The translations under genes were made by a program, and so were the position numbers. From Bacteroidaceae bacterium (GTDB lineage: Bacteria; Bacteroidota; Bacteroidia; Bacteroidales; Bacteroidaceae), in contig JAFRNY010000080.1 in assembly GCA_017429945.1 (NCBI GenBank), positions 18,081 to 82,080 on the forward strand: a stretch of 64,000 bases of DNA. Reading direction: 5' to 3'. Position 1 is the stretch's first letter. The number at the start of each line of letters is the position of its first letter. Shown piece after piece: positions 1 to 8,179 of the stretch. Under the pieces are notes generated by a model. The model was not told the DNA's origin, searched no databases, and saw only the letters and a list, made by a program, of their open reading frames with translations.

Positions 1-36
1 TAAACAGGAAATAATAATCAAAAATATCTAAACAAA

Positions 37-414
37 ATGTACAATCTACTTGTAATCCTTGTGGTCATCGCATCAATCTTCATGTGCCTCATCGTGCTCA
101 TCCAGGAGTCGAAGGGAGGCGGACTTGCCAGCGGCTTCGCCAGCGGCAACCAGGTGATGGGCGTGCGCAAGACCACCGACGTCATTGAGAAACTCACATG
201 GGGCTTGGCTGCCGCTATGGTAGTCTTCAGCATCGCATCCGTATTCTTCATTCCCCGCGCTACCGGCGACTCGTCAGTCATGGAAGGCGCAGCAACCGAA
301 CAGAAGGCTACGGCTCCCACCAACCTGCCCGGCATTCCTGCCACCGACGTGCAGGAGACTCCCGCTGCTGATGCTCCCGCAGCTGAGGCTCCCACAGAGG
401 CACCTGCTAACTAA
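37..414 (+). CDS. secG: Preprotein translocase subunit SecG
   Basis: Small inner-membrane subunit of the SecYEG channel, which helps SecA-driven export of unfolded proteins. The 125-residue protein has two hydrophobic helices (about residues 2-21 and 52-72) joined by a Gly/Ser-rich loop (SKGGGLASGFASGN) typical of SecG. The tail after about residue 85 is an Ala/Pro/Glu-rich extension that looks disordered; such tails are common in Bacteroidetes SecG. The gene stops 3 nt before the next start, so it is probably co-transcribed with the GH115 gene. Its promoter lies outside the window or is not visible in the 36 nt upstream. Confidence 0.93.
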   Translation: MYNLLVILVVIASIFMCLIVLIQESKGGGLASGFASGNQVMGVRKTTDVIEKLTWGLAAAMVVFSIASVFFIPRATGDSSVMEGAATEQKATAPTNLPGIPATDVQETPAADAPAAEAPTEAPAN

Positions 415-417
415 GCC

Positions 418-2850
418 ATGCGCTTCATGACAGGCTCCACACTCAAACGAACAGCCTCGACGCTCGTCGGGGTCATGATAGCGCTGACCATGCAGGCCAG
501 CGCTTTCGTTTTAAAGTACTCGGCTCCGGTTGCGGCATCTGTCAGTGCCGACGAGGAGCCCGTAGTCCTCACGGCTGCCGACCTTCTGCAGTCCGATGTG
601 CTGCGCGTGCTCGGCACTTCGCTTGAGATAGGCGACCGCGATGCCAAGATCATCATCGGCACCGTCGGGCGGTCAAACGCCAAGCGCATAGCCAAGGCTG
701 GCATCGACCTCTCATACCTCGAAGGGCGTCAGCAGGCCTTCGTCATGGCTGTCAGCGCCGAGGGGCAGCTCGTCATTGCCGGCAGCGACGCCGCCGGCAC
801 GGCTTATGGCATCATCGAACTGACGCGCCTGCTGGGCGTCTCGCCCTGGGAGTGGTGGGCCGACGTGGAACCTGAGATCCGTCCAGAGTTCACCCTGCCC
901 GAAGGCTTTCGTTCGCAGCAGTCCCCCGACGTTCCCTTCCGTGGCATTTTCATCAACGACGAAGATTTCGGCCTGCTGCCATGGGCCGTCTTCACTCACG
1001 AACCCAACAGCATCGGAGCCATAGGTCCGCGCACCACAGAGCGCATCTTCCAACTCATGCTGCGCCTGCGTGCCAACCTCTACTGGCCGCCTATGCACGA
1101 ACAGACGCTGCCCTTCTTCCTCACCGAAGGTAATGCCGAGCTGGCAAAGCGCTATGGCATCTACATCGGCTCAAGCCATTGCGAGCCACTGGCTTGCGAC
1201 GTCGCAGGAGAGTGGCCAAGACGCGGCCAGGGCGACTACAACTGGGCTACGAACAGCGCTGCCGTGACAGCTTTCTGGGAGCGCCGTGTGGCCGAGACCG
1301 CCGGGCAGCCTATGGTCTATACTCTCGGCATGCGAGGCGTGCACGACGGCGCCATGCAAGGCTACACCGATGCCGCTGCCAGCCGTACAGCCCTCGAACA
1401 AGTCATCACGGCACAGCGCGCACTACTCGGCAAGTACATCACCAAGTCGCTCTACATGGTGCCGCAAGTGTTCATCCCTTACAAGGAGGTGATGGACCAA
1501 TACAACGCCGGCCTCCACGTTCCCGACGATGTCACTTTAATGTGGACCGACGATAACTACGGCTACATCCGCCATTTCCCCAACGAGCGCGAGCGTGCCC
1601 GTTCGGGCGGCAACGGCGTTTACTATCATGCCTCTTACTGGGGACGTCCCCACGACTATCTATGGCTCGGCACAGCCAGCCCGTTCCTCATGTTCCAGCA
1701 GCTCTCTGAGGCTGCCTACCATGGCGCGTCGCGCATGTGGGTGCTCAACGTCGGCGATATCAAGCCGTCGGAGTATCAGATCTCACTCTTCATGGATATG
1801 GCATGGAATCTTGAGGCCGTGCGTGAGCTATCGGTAAGCAAGCACATCGAGGAGTTCATTGCTACGAATGTAGGCCGCGACGTGGCTCGCCTCCTCTCGA
1901 TCTATCTCAAGGAGCACTACCACTTGGCGTTCCAATGCAAACCTGAGCATCTCGGTGGCACGCGCGTCGAGGAGCCCAAAGGCGGCACCGTCAACTGGTC
2001 GGCTGTTCGCGATATGCCTTGGAGCGAGAAGAAGATTCGTCATCGCCTTACGCGCTACGACCTTATGCAGCGCAATATCCGCTGGCTGGCCGACAGCGTC
2101 CGCCGCACACACCCAGCCCGCTATGATGCCTTCTTCCAGCTCGTGGAATATCCCATCATGTGTGCTGCCTTGCAGAACGAGAAGTTCATGTGTGCCCAGC
2201 TTGCCCGTCACGGCATCAGCTACCTCTCTCGCGAGAGTGTGCAGCAGACATGGCAGCGCTCCGACAATGCCCATAATCGCATACAGCAGCTTACCGTGCA
2301 GTATAACGCCCAGCGCGGCGGCAAGTGGCAGGGCATCATGAACTCGAACCCGCGACAGCTCTCGGTGTTCCAGCCAGTGCCTCACATAGCAGTGCCCGAT
2401 AAGTTGCCTGAAGAACCACCTACGATAGCTTCGTTCTACGGGGCATCGTACAACGGTTCATCGTTCACCGGCAGTTCAGTGCTCGACCCCGTGCTCGGCC
2501 TCGGTGCCAGCATTCGTGCCATGCCGGTGCCTAAGGATTGCAATCTCACCTACACCTTCTCCGCCAGCTTCCCGGCCGCACAGCAGCGCGTGGAAGTGGA
2601 GGTGCACATGCTGCCTACACATCCCATCGATCCCCAGCAGCGCTTCACGCTCTCGCTCGACGGTTCGGCACCTCAGACCTTCACATACGCCACCGAAGGG
2701 CGCAGCGAACAGTGGAAGCAGAATGTGCTGCGGAACTACGCCGTAGTGAAAGCCTATATGCCTGTTCTGCAGCGAACTGGCACCCACAGTCTCGTTTTCG
2801 AAGCGCTGGACGATGGTGTAGTGGTAGACGAGATATTCATCAGAAAGTAA
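418..2850 (+). CDS. GH115 family glycoside hydrolase, putative xylan alpha-glucuronidase
   Basis: Exported enzyme of 810 residues. The N-terminus has a basic stretch and a hydrophobic segment (about residues 10-30) consistent with a signal peptide. The following N-terminal domain (IAGSDAAGTAYGIIELTRLLGVSPWEWWADV) and the core FRGIFINDED, ANLYWPPMHE, YTLGMRGVHDG and YYHASYWGRPHDYLW are the pattern I recognise for GH115. Known GH115 enzymes remove (4-O-methyl-)glucuronic acid from xylan. A C-terminal beta-rich region (about 690-810) matches the accessory domain usual in the family. It starts 3 nt after secG, an unusual partner, so expression may simply follow the upstream operon. Substrate is inferred from family only. 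Confidence 0.85.
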   Translation: MRFMTGSTLKRTASTLVGVMIALTMQASAFVLKYSAPVAASVSADEEPVVLTAADLLQSDVLRVLGTSLEIGDRDAKIIIGTVGRSNAKRIAKAGIDLSYLEGRQQAFVMAVSAEGQLVIAGSDAAGTAYGIIELTRLLGVSPWEWWADVEPEIRPEFTLPEGFRSQQSPDVPFRGIFINDEDFGLLPWAVFTHEPNSIGAIGPRTTERIFQLMLRLRANLYWPPMHEQTLPFFLTEGNAELAKRYGIYIGSSHCEPLACDVAGEWPRRGQGDYNWATNSAAVTAFWERRVAETAGQPMVYTLGMRGVHDGAMQGYTDAAASRTALEQVITAQRALLGKYITKSLYMVPQVFIPYKEVMDQYNAGLHVPDDVTLMWTDDNYGYIRHFPNERERARSGGNGVYYHASYWGRPHDYLWLGTASPFLMFQQLSEAAYHGASRMWVLNVGDIKPSEYQISLFMDMAWNLEAVRELSVSKHIEEFIATNVGRDVARLLSIYLKEHYHLAFQCKPEHLGGTRVEEPKGGTVNWSAVRDMPWSEKKIRHRLTRYDLMQRNIRWLADSVRRTHPARYDAFFQLVEYPIMCAALQNEKFMCAQLARHGISYLSRESVQQTWQRSDNAHNRIQQLTVQYNAQRGGKWQGIMNSNPRQLSVFQPVPHIAVPDKLPEEPPTIASFYGASYNGSSFTGSSVLDPVLGLGASIRAMPVPKDCNLTYTFSASFPAAQQRVEVEVHMLPTHPIDPQQRFTLSLDGSAPQTFTYATEGRSEQWKQNVLRNYAVVKAYMPVLQRTGTHSLVFEALDDGVVVDEIFIRK

Positions 2851-2894
2851 ATCCCAGCTTTAAATAGTTAACTCTTTAATCATTCAATACAATC

Positions 2895-4220
2895 GTGTTT
2901 GAGAATCTATCAGAACGCCTTGAACGCTCATTCAAGATCCTGAAGGGCGAAGGCAAAATCACAGAGATAAACGTTGCCGAGACGCTGAAGGACGTGCGTC
3001 GCGCACTCCTCGATGCCGACGTCAACTATAAGGTAGCAAAGCAGTTCACCGACACCGTCAAGCAGAAAGCACTCGGGCAGAACGTCCTCACGGCCGTGAA
3101 GCCGCAGCAGATGATGGTGAAGATTGTGCACGACGAGCTGGCCCTGCTCATGGGCGGCGAGACGGCAGAGCTTAACCTCGCTGGTCATCCGGCTGTCATC
3201 CTTATGGCCGGTCTGAACGGTGCGGGTAAGACCACCTTTGCCGGCAAGCTGGCTAATATGCTCAAGACCAAGCGCCAGCGCAAGCCCTTGCTTGCAGCCT
3301 GCGACGTCTATCGTCCCGCAGCCGTGGAGCAGCTCCGTGTGCTGGGCGAGCAGATTGGTGTGCCCGTCTATATGGAGCTCGATTCGCAAGACCCCGTGCA
3401 GATAGCCCTCAACGCCATCCACGAGGCCAAGGCCAAGAGCTACGACACCGTCATCGTCGATACCGCCGGCCGCCTGGCCATCGACGAGAAGCTGATGCAG
3501 GAGATTGCAGCCATCAAGGCCGCCATCAACCCCGACGAGACGCTCTTCGTCGTTGATGCCATGACGGGTCAGGACGCCGTGAACACCGCCAAGGAGTTCA
3601 ACGACCGTCTCGACTACACGGGCGTAGTGCTCACCAAGCTCGACGGCGACACCCGCGGCGGTGCGGCCCTCTCAATCCGCACTGTCGTCGATAAGCCCAT
3701 TAAGTTCGTGGGCACGGGCGAGAAGATGGAAGCCCTCGACCCCTTCCATCCCGCTCGTATGGCCGACCGCATCCTCGGCATGGGCGATATCGTCAGCCTC
3801 GTTGAGCGCGCTCAGGAGCAGTACGACGAAGAGGAAGCCCGCCGCCTGGAGAAGAAAATCCGCAAGAACCAGTTCGACTTCAACGACTTCTACGCACAGA
3901 TTCAGCAGATTAAGAAGATGGGTAATATCAAGGAACTCGCCTCTATGATCCCGGGCGTGGGCAAGGCGCTGAAGGACATTGACATCGACGACGACGCCTT
4001 CAAGGGCATCGAGGCTATCATCCTGTCGATGACGCCCAAAGAGCGCAGCCATCCCGACCTCCTCAACAGCTCGCGTCGCCGTCGCATCGCTGCCGGCTCG
4101 GGCACCGACATCGCAGCCGTCAACCGCCTCATCAAGCAGTTCGACCAGACGCGCAAGATGATGAAGATGGTCACCGACCCGAAGATGGCGCAGATGATGG
4201 CACGGATGCCGAAGCGGTAG
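2895..4220 (+). CDS. ffh: Signal recognition particle protein Ffh (SRP54)
   Basis: GTPase that binds signal sequences of nascent membrane proteins and, with SRP RNA and FtsY, delivers ribosomes to the Sec translocon. The 441-residue protein begins with a GTG start (TTG/ATG alternatives are absent and the conserved MFENLSERL begins here). The N domain covers about 1-95. The G domain shows the P-loop GLNGAGKT (106-113), DVYRPAA (137-143), DTAGR (189-193) and TKLDGD (247-252). The Met-rich M domain follows to a short basic end. It is full length for the family. It lies 44 nt after GH115 and just before a G-rich inverted-repeat element that separates it from folD. Confidence 0.97.
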   Translation: MFENLSERLERSFKILKGEGKITEINVAETLKDVRRALLDADVNYKVAKQFTDTVKQKALGQNVLTAVKPQQMMVKIVHDELALLMGGETAELNLAGHPAVILMAGLNGAGKTTFAGKLANMLKTKRQRKPLLAACDVYRPAAVEQLRVLGEQIGVPVYMELDSQDPVQIALNAIHEAKAKSYDTVIVDTAGRLAIDEKLMQEIAAIKAAINPDETLFVVDAMTGQDAVNTAKEFNDRLDYTGVVLTKLDGDTRGGAALSIRTVVDKPIKFVGTGEKMEALDPFHPARMADRILGMGDIVSLVERAQEQYDEEEARRLEKKIRKNQFDFNDFYAQIQQIKKMGNIKELASMIPGVGKALKDIDIDDDAFKGIEAIILSMTPKERSHPDLLNSSRRRRIAAGSGTDIAAVNRLIKQFDQTRKMMKMVTDPKMAQMMARMPKR

Positions 4221-4227
4221 GAGAAAA

Positions 4228-4378
4228 GACTCTCCCCCCGCCCTCCCTGTTAGGGAGGGAGCGAATACCTTTCAAGAATTGTAAACATATTAGATGATAA
4301 TTATAAATAAATGAGTATGAATACTTCTAGTCAGAATCATTCCGCTCCCTCCCTAACAGGGAGGGCGGGGGGAGAGTC
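4228..4378. repeat. G-rich inverted-repeat element spanning the folD start
   Basis: Two 35-bp arms (4228-4262 and 4344-4378) are perfect reverse complements of each other, with 81 bp between. Each arm is itself partly palindromic (CCCTCCCTGTTAGGGAGGG). The right arm continues in frame into folD, and the only ATG codons for that ORF (4311, 4317) are inside the element. Related arms sharing TCATTCC next to a C-run/G-run hairpin occur at 29168-29210 and 55622-55752. It looks like a small non-autonomous (REP/MITE-like) element; no transposase is nearby. Confidence 0.85.
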
Positions 4379-5255
4379 TGTCTCTCTCATCGACGGCAAG
4401 GCAACAGCCGCCACCATCAAGGCCGAGATCAAAGAAGAAGTGGAGCGCATCGTAGCCGCTGGCGGCAAGCGCCCTCACCTGGCAGCCATCCTCGTTGGTC
4501 ACGACGGCGGCTCGGAGACTTACGTAAATAATAAGGTACGCGCGTGCGAGGAGTGCGGTTTCCGCAGCACCCTCTTGCGCTTCGAGGACGACATGACCGA
4601 GGAGGCCCTGCTCGCCGAGGTTGCCAAGCTCAATGCCGATGCCGACATCGACGGCTTCATCGTGCAGCTGCCCCTGCCGCGACACATCGACGAGCAGAAG
4701 GTGATCGAGGCCATCGACTATCGCAAGGACGTCGATGGTTTCCACCCAATCAACGTCGGTCGTATGGCTATCGGCCTGCCCGCCTTCATCTCGGCCACGC
4801 CCAAGGGCATCCTCGAGCTCCTGCGCCGCTATGGCGTTGAGACCTCTGGCAAGAAGTGCGTCATCCTCGGCCGCTCGAACATCGTTGGCAAACCAATGTC
4901 GCAGTTGATGATGCAGAAGGGCGTCGATGCCACCGTCACCGTCTGCCATTCGCGCTCGAAGACTCTCAAGGACGAGTGCCGCGCTGCCGACATCATCATC
5001 GCCGCCATCGGCCAGCCCGCATTCGTGACGGCCGACATGGTGAAGCCCGGAGCAGTCATCATCGACGTGGGCACTACGCGTGTGGCAGATGCCACCCGTG
5101 CCCGCGGCTGGCGCCTGCAGGGCGATGTCGACTTCCAAGCCGTGGCGCCTCTGGCTTCGCAGATTACTCCCGTGCCCGGCGGCGTAGGTCCCATGACCAT
5201 ATGCATGCTCATGCAGAATACGCTCGCCGCTGCCCGCCACGAATACTACGATTAA
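4311..5255 (+). CDS. folD: Bifunctional methylenetetrahydrofolate dehydrogenase/cyclohydrolase FolD
   Basis: Cytosolic enzyme that interconverts 5,10-methylene-THF and 10-formyl-THF through the methenyl intermediate. The 314-residue protein shows the catalytic Tyr/Lys region [14 protein letters not shown], the QLPLPRHID segment, KDVDGFHP, the dinucleotide-binding GRSNIVGKP and the C-terminal [10 protein letters not shown]. Family members normally begin with about MxLIDGK; here LIDGK is preceded by about 25 extra residues ([21 protein letters not shown]...) encoded by the right arm of the inverted-repeat element. No other ATG, GTG or TTG is evident closer to LIDGK in frame, so the repeat appears to supply the start. 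4317 is an equally possible start. A good terminator follows. Confidence 0.95.
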   Translation: MSMNTSSQNHSAPSLTGRAGGESVSLIDGKATAATIKAEIKEEVERIVAAGGKRPHLAAILVGHDGGSETYVNNKVRACEECGFRSTLLRFEDDMTEEALLAEVAKLNADADIDGFIVQLPLPRHIDEQKVIEAIDYRKDVDGFHPINVGRMAIGLPAFISATPKGILELLRRYGVETSGKKCVILGRSNIVGKPMSQLMMQKGVDATVTVCHSRSKTLKDECRAADIIIAAIGQPAFVTADMVKPGAVIIDVGTTRVADATRARGWRLQGDVDFQAVAPLASQITPVPGGVGPMTICMLMQNTLAAARHEYYD

Positions 5256-5269
5256 GAAAGTATGCAAAT

Positions 5270-5311
5270 AAGCCTCACTACGCTCCCTTGGCAGGGGTGA
5301 TAGTGAGGCTT
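5270..5311 (+). terminator. Intrinsic terminator after folD
   Basis: AAGCCTCACTA (5270-5280) and TAGTGAGGCTT (5301-5311) form an 11-bp perfect stem followed by TTAATGTTT. It ends the secG-folD block just before the MscS-type gene, whose start codon is only 13 nt further on. Confidence 0.75.
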
Positions 5312-5323
5312 TAATGTTTATAA

Positions 5324-7945
5324 ATGATGAAACGATTTTTTATCTTTCTTCTGGCTGCTCTCGTGGCCATAGTCCCCACGTGGGCAGTGCTCAAGGAGCG
5401 CGACCTGGCCCGCACGCTGGGCGTGCTGCGAGCCGAACTGCAGGCCGACTATCGCCGTCAACAAGCTTTCAAGGCGCGCTACGAACAGCAAGGCGCCGCG
5501 CAGCACGAGCAACTGGTGTGGTATATGAATCAGTGCGAACAGATTGGGCTGATGCTCTATTCGCAGACGCCCGACAATACGTTCGATATGGCCTACGCCT
5601 GCCAGCAGGCCGTCAACCTCTATCGTCAGCTCGATAACCGCAGCGGGCGCACACTGTCTTACGACAAGATTATAACTCACCTGCGCCACGAAATCGAGCG
5701 CTACGACTCGCTCATCATGTCGCTCAACAGCATACCGCCGGTGCTCAATCAGGATTCGCTCTCGGAGAGCGACAGCCATCTGCTCGGCGCTATCGACTCG
5801 CTGGCGGCGCGCGTAGATACTACCTTGGCTCATCGCCCTGACGCTGAGGCCCGCCCGCTCACCGACGAGGTGCCCGACGACGGCCCCCACGAGCCCCTCT
5901 ACCTGACGGGGCAGCAGCTGCAGGACCGTCTTGAATGTATAGGCTTCGCCACCGTCTTGCGCGACAATATGCAGGAGTTCCTCGAGAGCCTCGAGGCCGA
6001 GAGCAGCTACTACAAGAGCGTTCAGGAGAAGGTGCGCGAACTGTTCGCCTTTGCGCAGTCGCGCTACAAGATGCTGCAGGACAATATCTACGTCAACGGC
6101 AGCCCCAACTATTTCTCGGTCATCGGCCATCTGCCGCAGTACGTCCGCCAGGCCAAGCGTTCGGCAGCCACTAAATATGCTCCTCTGCAGGGCCACGGCC
6201 ACAGCTATTCGGAGTGGCGCGGCGTGCCCGTGCTGTTCATCAGCCTCTTCGTGCTCATCTACCTGGGCGGCGCGCTGTGCGTGGCCTACGCTATCGTGCG
6301 CTGGCTGTTGCCTCGTCGGTGGGTTAAGGCAGAGGACAAGCACCGCCGTATGGTGCTCACGCTCGTAGTCGGCTTTGCATTGTTTGCAATCGCCGTGATG
6401 ACGGTCCGCCACTTCGTCGAGCGCAACTTCATTCAGATGTCCACGGCGCTCATCATCACTATAGCCTGGTTGCTCGAAATCGTCTCGCTCTCGATATTCA
6501 TTCGCCTGAAAGGCAAGCAGATGCGCCATGCTGTGCTCATCTATACGCCGCTGATGCTGTTGTCATCACTGGTGATTATGCTGCGTGTGGTGCTGGTGCC
6601 CAACAGCGTTCTCAACCTCATGTTCCCGCCCGTGCTGCTGGTCTTCACGCTGTGGCAGATTTGGATGACGGGCCGCCACCGCAATGGCTTGCCCCTCTCC
6701 GATGTCGTCTATTCCCACATCACAACGGCCGTTATGATCGTGGCCCTCGTAGCCGCTTGGGTAGGCTACACGCTGCTGGCCGTGCAGGTGCTTGTGTGGT
6801 GGACGTTCCAGTTGGCTGCCATCATGACCATCACGTGTCTCTACGACCTGCTTTCGATGTTCGAGAATCGCTATATGGCGGCGCGCCTGAAGCCCGAACT
6901 GCGCGAGCGCATCATCGCGGGCGAGGATGTCGAGGCAGAGACCGCTTCTCTGCTTAAAGCTATGACTCAGGGCAAGTTTATCACCACGACGTGGCTCTAC
7001 GACCTCTTCCGCCTGACGCTCGTGCCAATCCTTGCGGTGGTCTCGGTGCTGGCCTGCATCTACTGGAGTGCCGACATCTTCGAGATGACCAGCATTTGCC
7101 TGAAGGTATTCTTCAAGAACTTCGTAGACCAAAAGGACCTCGTGCAGATTTCGCTCTATAAGCTCTGCGTCGTGGCGGCTCTGTGGTTCGTCTTCCGCTA
7201 TCTCAACTATGCCATCCGCAGCTTCTACGCCTATTTCCGTCGGCGCACGGGGCAGGACGGCTCGGCCAACACCACTCTGGCGCGCAACATCATTGCTATC
7301 CTCTGCTGGGGCCTTTACATCATCACCGTCTTAGTGATCCTCAATGTGCCCAAGAGCGGAATATCAATCGTCACGGCAGGTCTGGCCACCGGTCTTGGTT
7401 TTGCTATGCAGGACCTCATCGAGAACTTCTTCTACGGCCTCTCGCTCATGACGGGTCGCCTGCGCGTGGGCGACTTCATCGAGTGCGACGGCGTCATCGG
7501 CAAGGTGGAGAGCATCACCTACCAGTCGACCCAGGTCGTCACGCTCGACGGCTACGTCATCTCGTTCCTCAACAAAGCCCTCTTCAACGGCAACTTCAAG
7601 AACATGACGCGCAACCACAGCTACGCCTTCGTGCGCGTGCCCGTGGGCGTGGCCTACGGCACCGACGTGGAGCACGTCCGCAGCCTCCTCACCGCGGCCC
7701 TGCAGCCCCTCGCCCGCGAGTGTAACGTTGCAGGCAAGCACATCATAGACCCCGCTCGCCCGGTCGCCGTCGTCTTCTCAGACTTCGGCGACAGTAGCGT
7801 CGACCTCTATGTGGCGCTGTGGATGCTTGTAGAGGAGCGTACGATGCTCGTGGGGCGCGTCAAGGAAATCATTTATCAGACGCTCAACGCCAACAACATC
7901 GAGATTCCGTTCCCGCAGCGCGAGGTGCGAGTGATATCGGGGTAA
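5324..7945 (+). CDS. MscS-family mechanosensitive ion channel, large type
   Basis: Predicted inner-membrane channel of 873 residues that would open under membrane tension to release solutes. An N-terminal hydrophobic segment (2-20) is followed by a long, charged, helix-rich region (about 20-290) likely to be periplasmic. From about residue 299 a series of hydrophobic helices follows. The MscS pore/beta domain is at about 675-870: AGLATGLGFAMQDLIENFFYG is the pore-lining helix and ends at the hallmark ENFFYGLSL, then RVGDFIECDGVIGKVESI is the beta domain. It resembles the large MscK/YbdG-like architecture more than the three-helix MscS. The gene stands alone between folD and GH97. Confidence 0.92.
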   Translation: MMKRFFIFLLAALVAIVPTWAVLKERDLARTLGVLRAELQADYRRQQAFKARYEQQGAAQHEQLVWYMNQCEQIGLMLYSQTPDNTFDMAYACQQAVNLYRQLDNRSGRTLSYDKIITHLRHEIERYDSLIMSLNSIPPVLNQDSLSESDSHLLGAIDSLAARVDTTLAHRPDAEARPLTDEVPDDGPHEPLYLTGQQLQDRLECIGFATVLRDNMQEFLESLEAESSYYKSVQEKVRELFAFAQSRYKMLQDNIYVNGSPNYFSVIGHLPQYVRQAKRSAATKYAPLQGHGHSYSEWRGVPVLFISLFVLIYLGGALCVAYAIVRWLLPRRWVKAEDKHRRMVLTLVVGFALFAIAVMTVRHFVERNFIQMSTALIITIAWLLEIVSLSIFIRLKGKQMRHAVLIYTPLMLLSSLVIMLRVVLVPNSVLNLMFPPVLLVFTLWQIWMTGRHRNGLPLSDVVYSHITTAVMIVALVAAWVGYTLLAVQVLVWWTFQLAAIMTITCLYDLLSMFENRYMAARLKPELRERIIAGEDVEAETASLLKAMTQGKFITTTWLYDLFRLTLVPILAVVSVLACIYWSADIFEMTSICLKVFFKNFVDQKDLVQISLYKLCVVAALWFVFRYLNYAIRSFYAYFRRRTGQDGSANTTLARNIIAILCWGLYIITVLVILNVPKSGISIVTAGLATGLGFAMQDLIENFFYGLSLMTGRLRVGDFIECDGVIGKVESITYQSTQVVTLDGYVISFLNKALFNGNFKNMTRNHSYAFVRVPVGVAYGTDVEHVRSLLTAALQPLARECNVAGKHIIDPARPVAVVFSDFGDSSVDLYVALWMLVEERTMLVGRVKEIIYQTLNANNIEIPFPQREVRVISG

Positions 7946-8165
7946 AAGGGGAAGTTAAAAGGAAGTTAAAGGGAAGTTAAAGGGGAGTTCTTCGCAGAGC
8001 GAAGCGAGCAAAGCTCGAGCGAAAGGGACAATACCTTTGCCTAAGCCACCTTCCCTCATAGACAACCCGCCAAACAATCGTCCCTTTACCTTCCCCTTAA
8101 CTTCCCTTTACCTTCCCTTTACCTTCCCTTTACCTTCCCTTTACCTCCCCTTTAACTCCCCTTTA
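7946..8165. repeat. Opposed 11-bp tandem arrays between MscS and GH97 genes
   Basis: From 7946 to 7988 a unit close to GGGAAGTTAAA is repeated about four times. From about 8084 to 8165 its near-complement CCTTTACCTTC is repeated about seven times. Together they form an imperfect long inverted repeat. Between them at 7987-8021 is a 35-bp sequence (GTTCTTCGCAGAGCGAAGCG...) that recurs in reverse orientation at 58741-58775. Confidence 0.8.
8032..8039 (+). promoter_or_regulatory. Possible -7 element for the GH97 gene
   Basis: TACCTTTG matches the Bacteroidetes TAnnTTTG box. No -33 TTTG is seen at the right distance. If used, the mRNA would carry the CCTTTACCTTC array in a 5' leader of about 130 nt. 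Confidence 0.4.
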
Positions 8166-8179
8166 ATCCCTCTTTTCCT

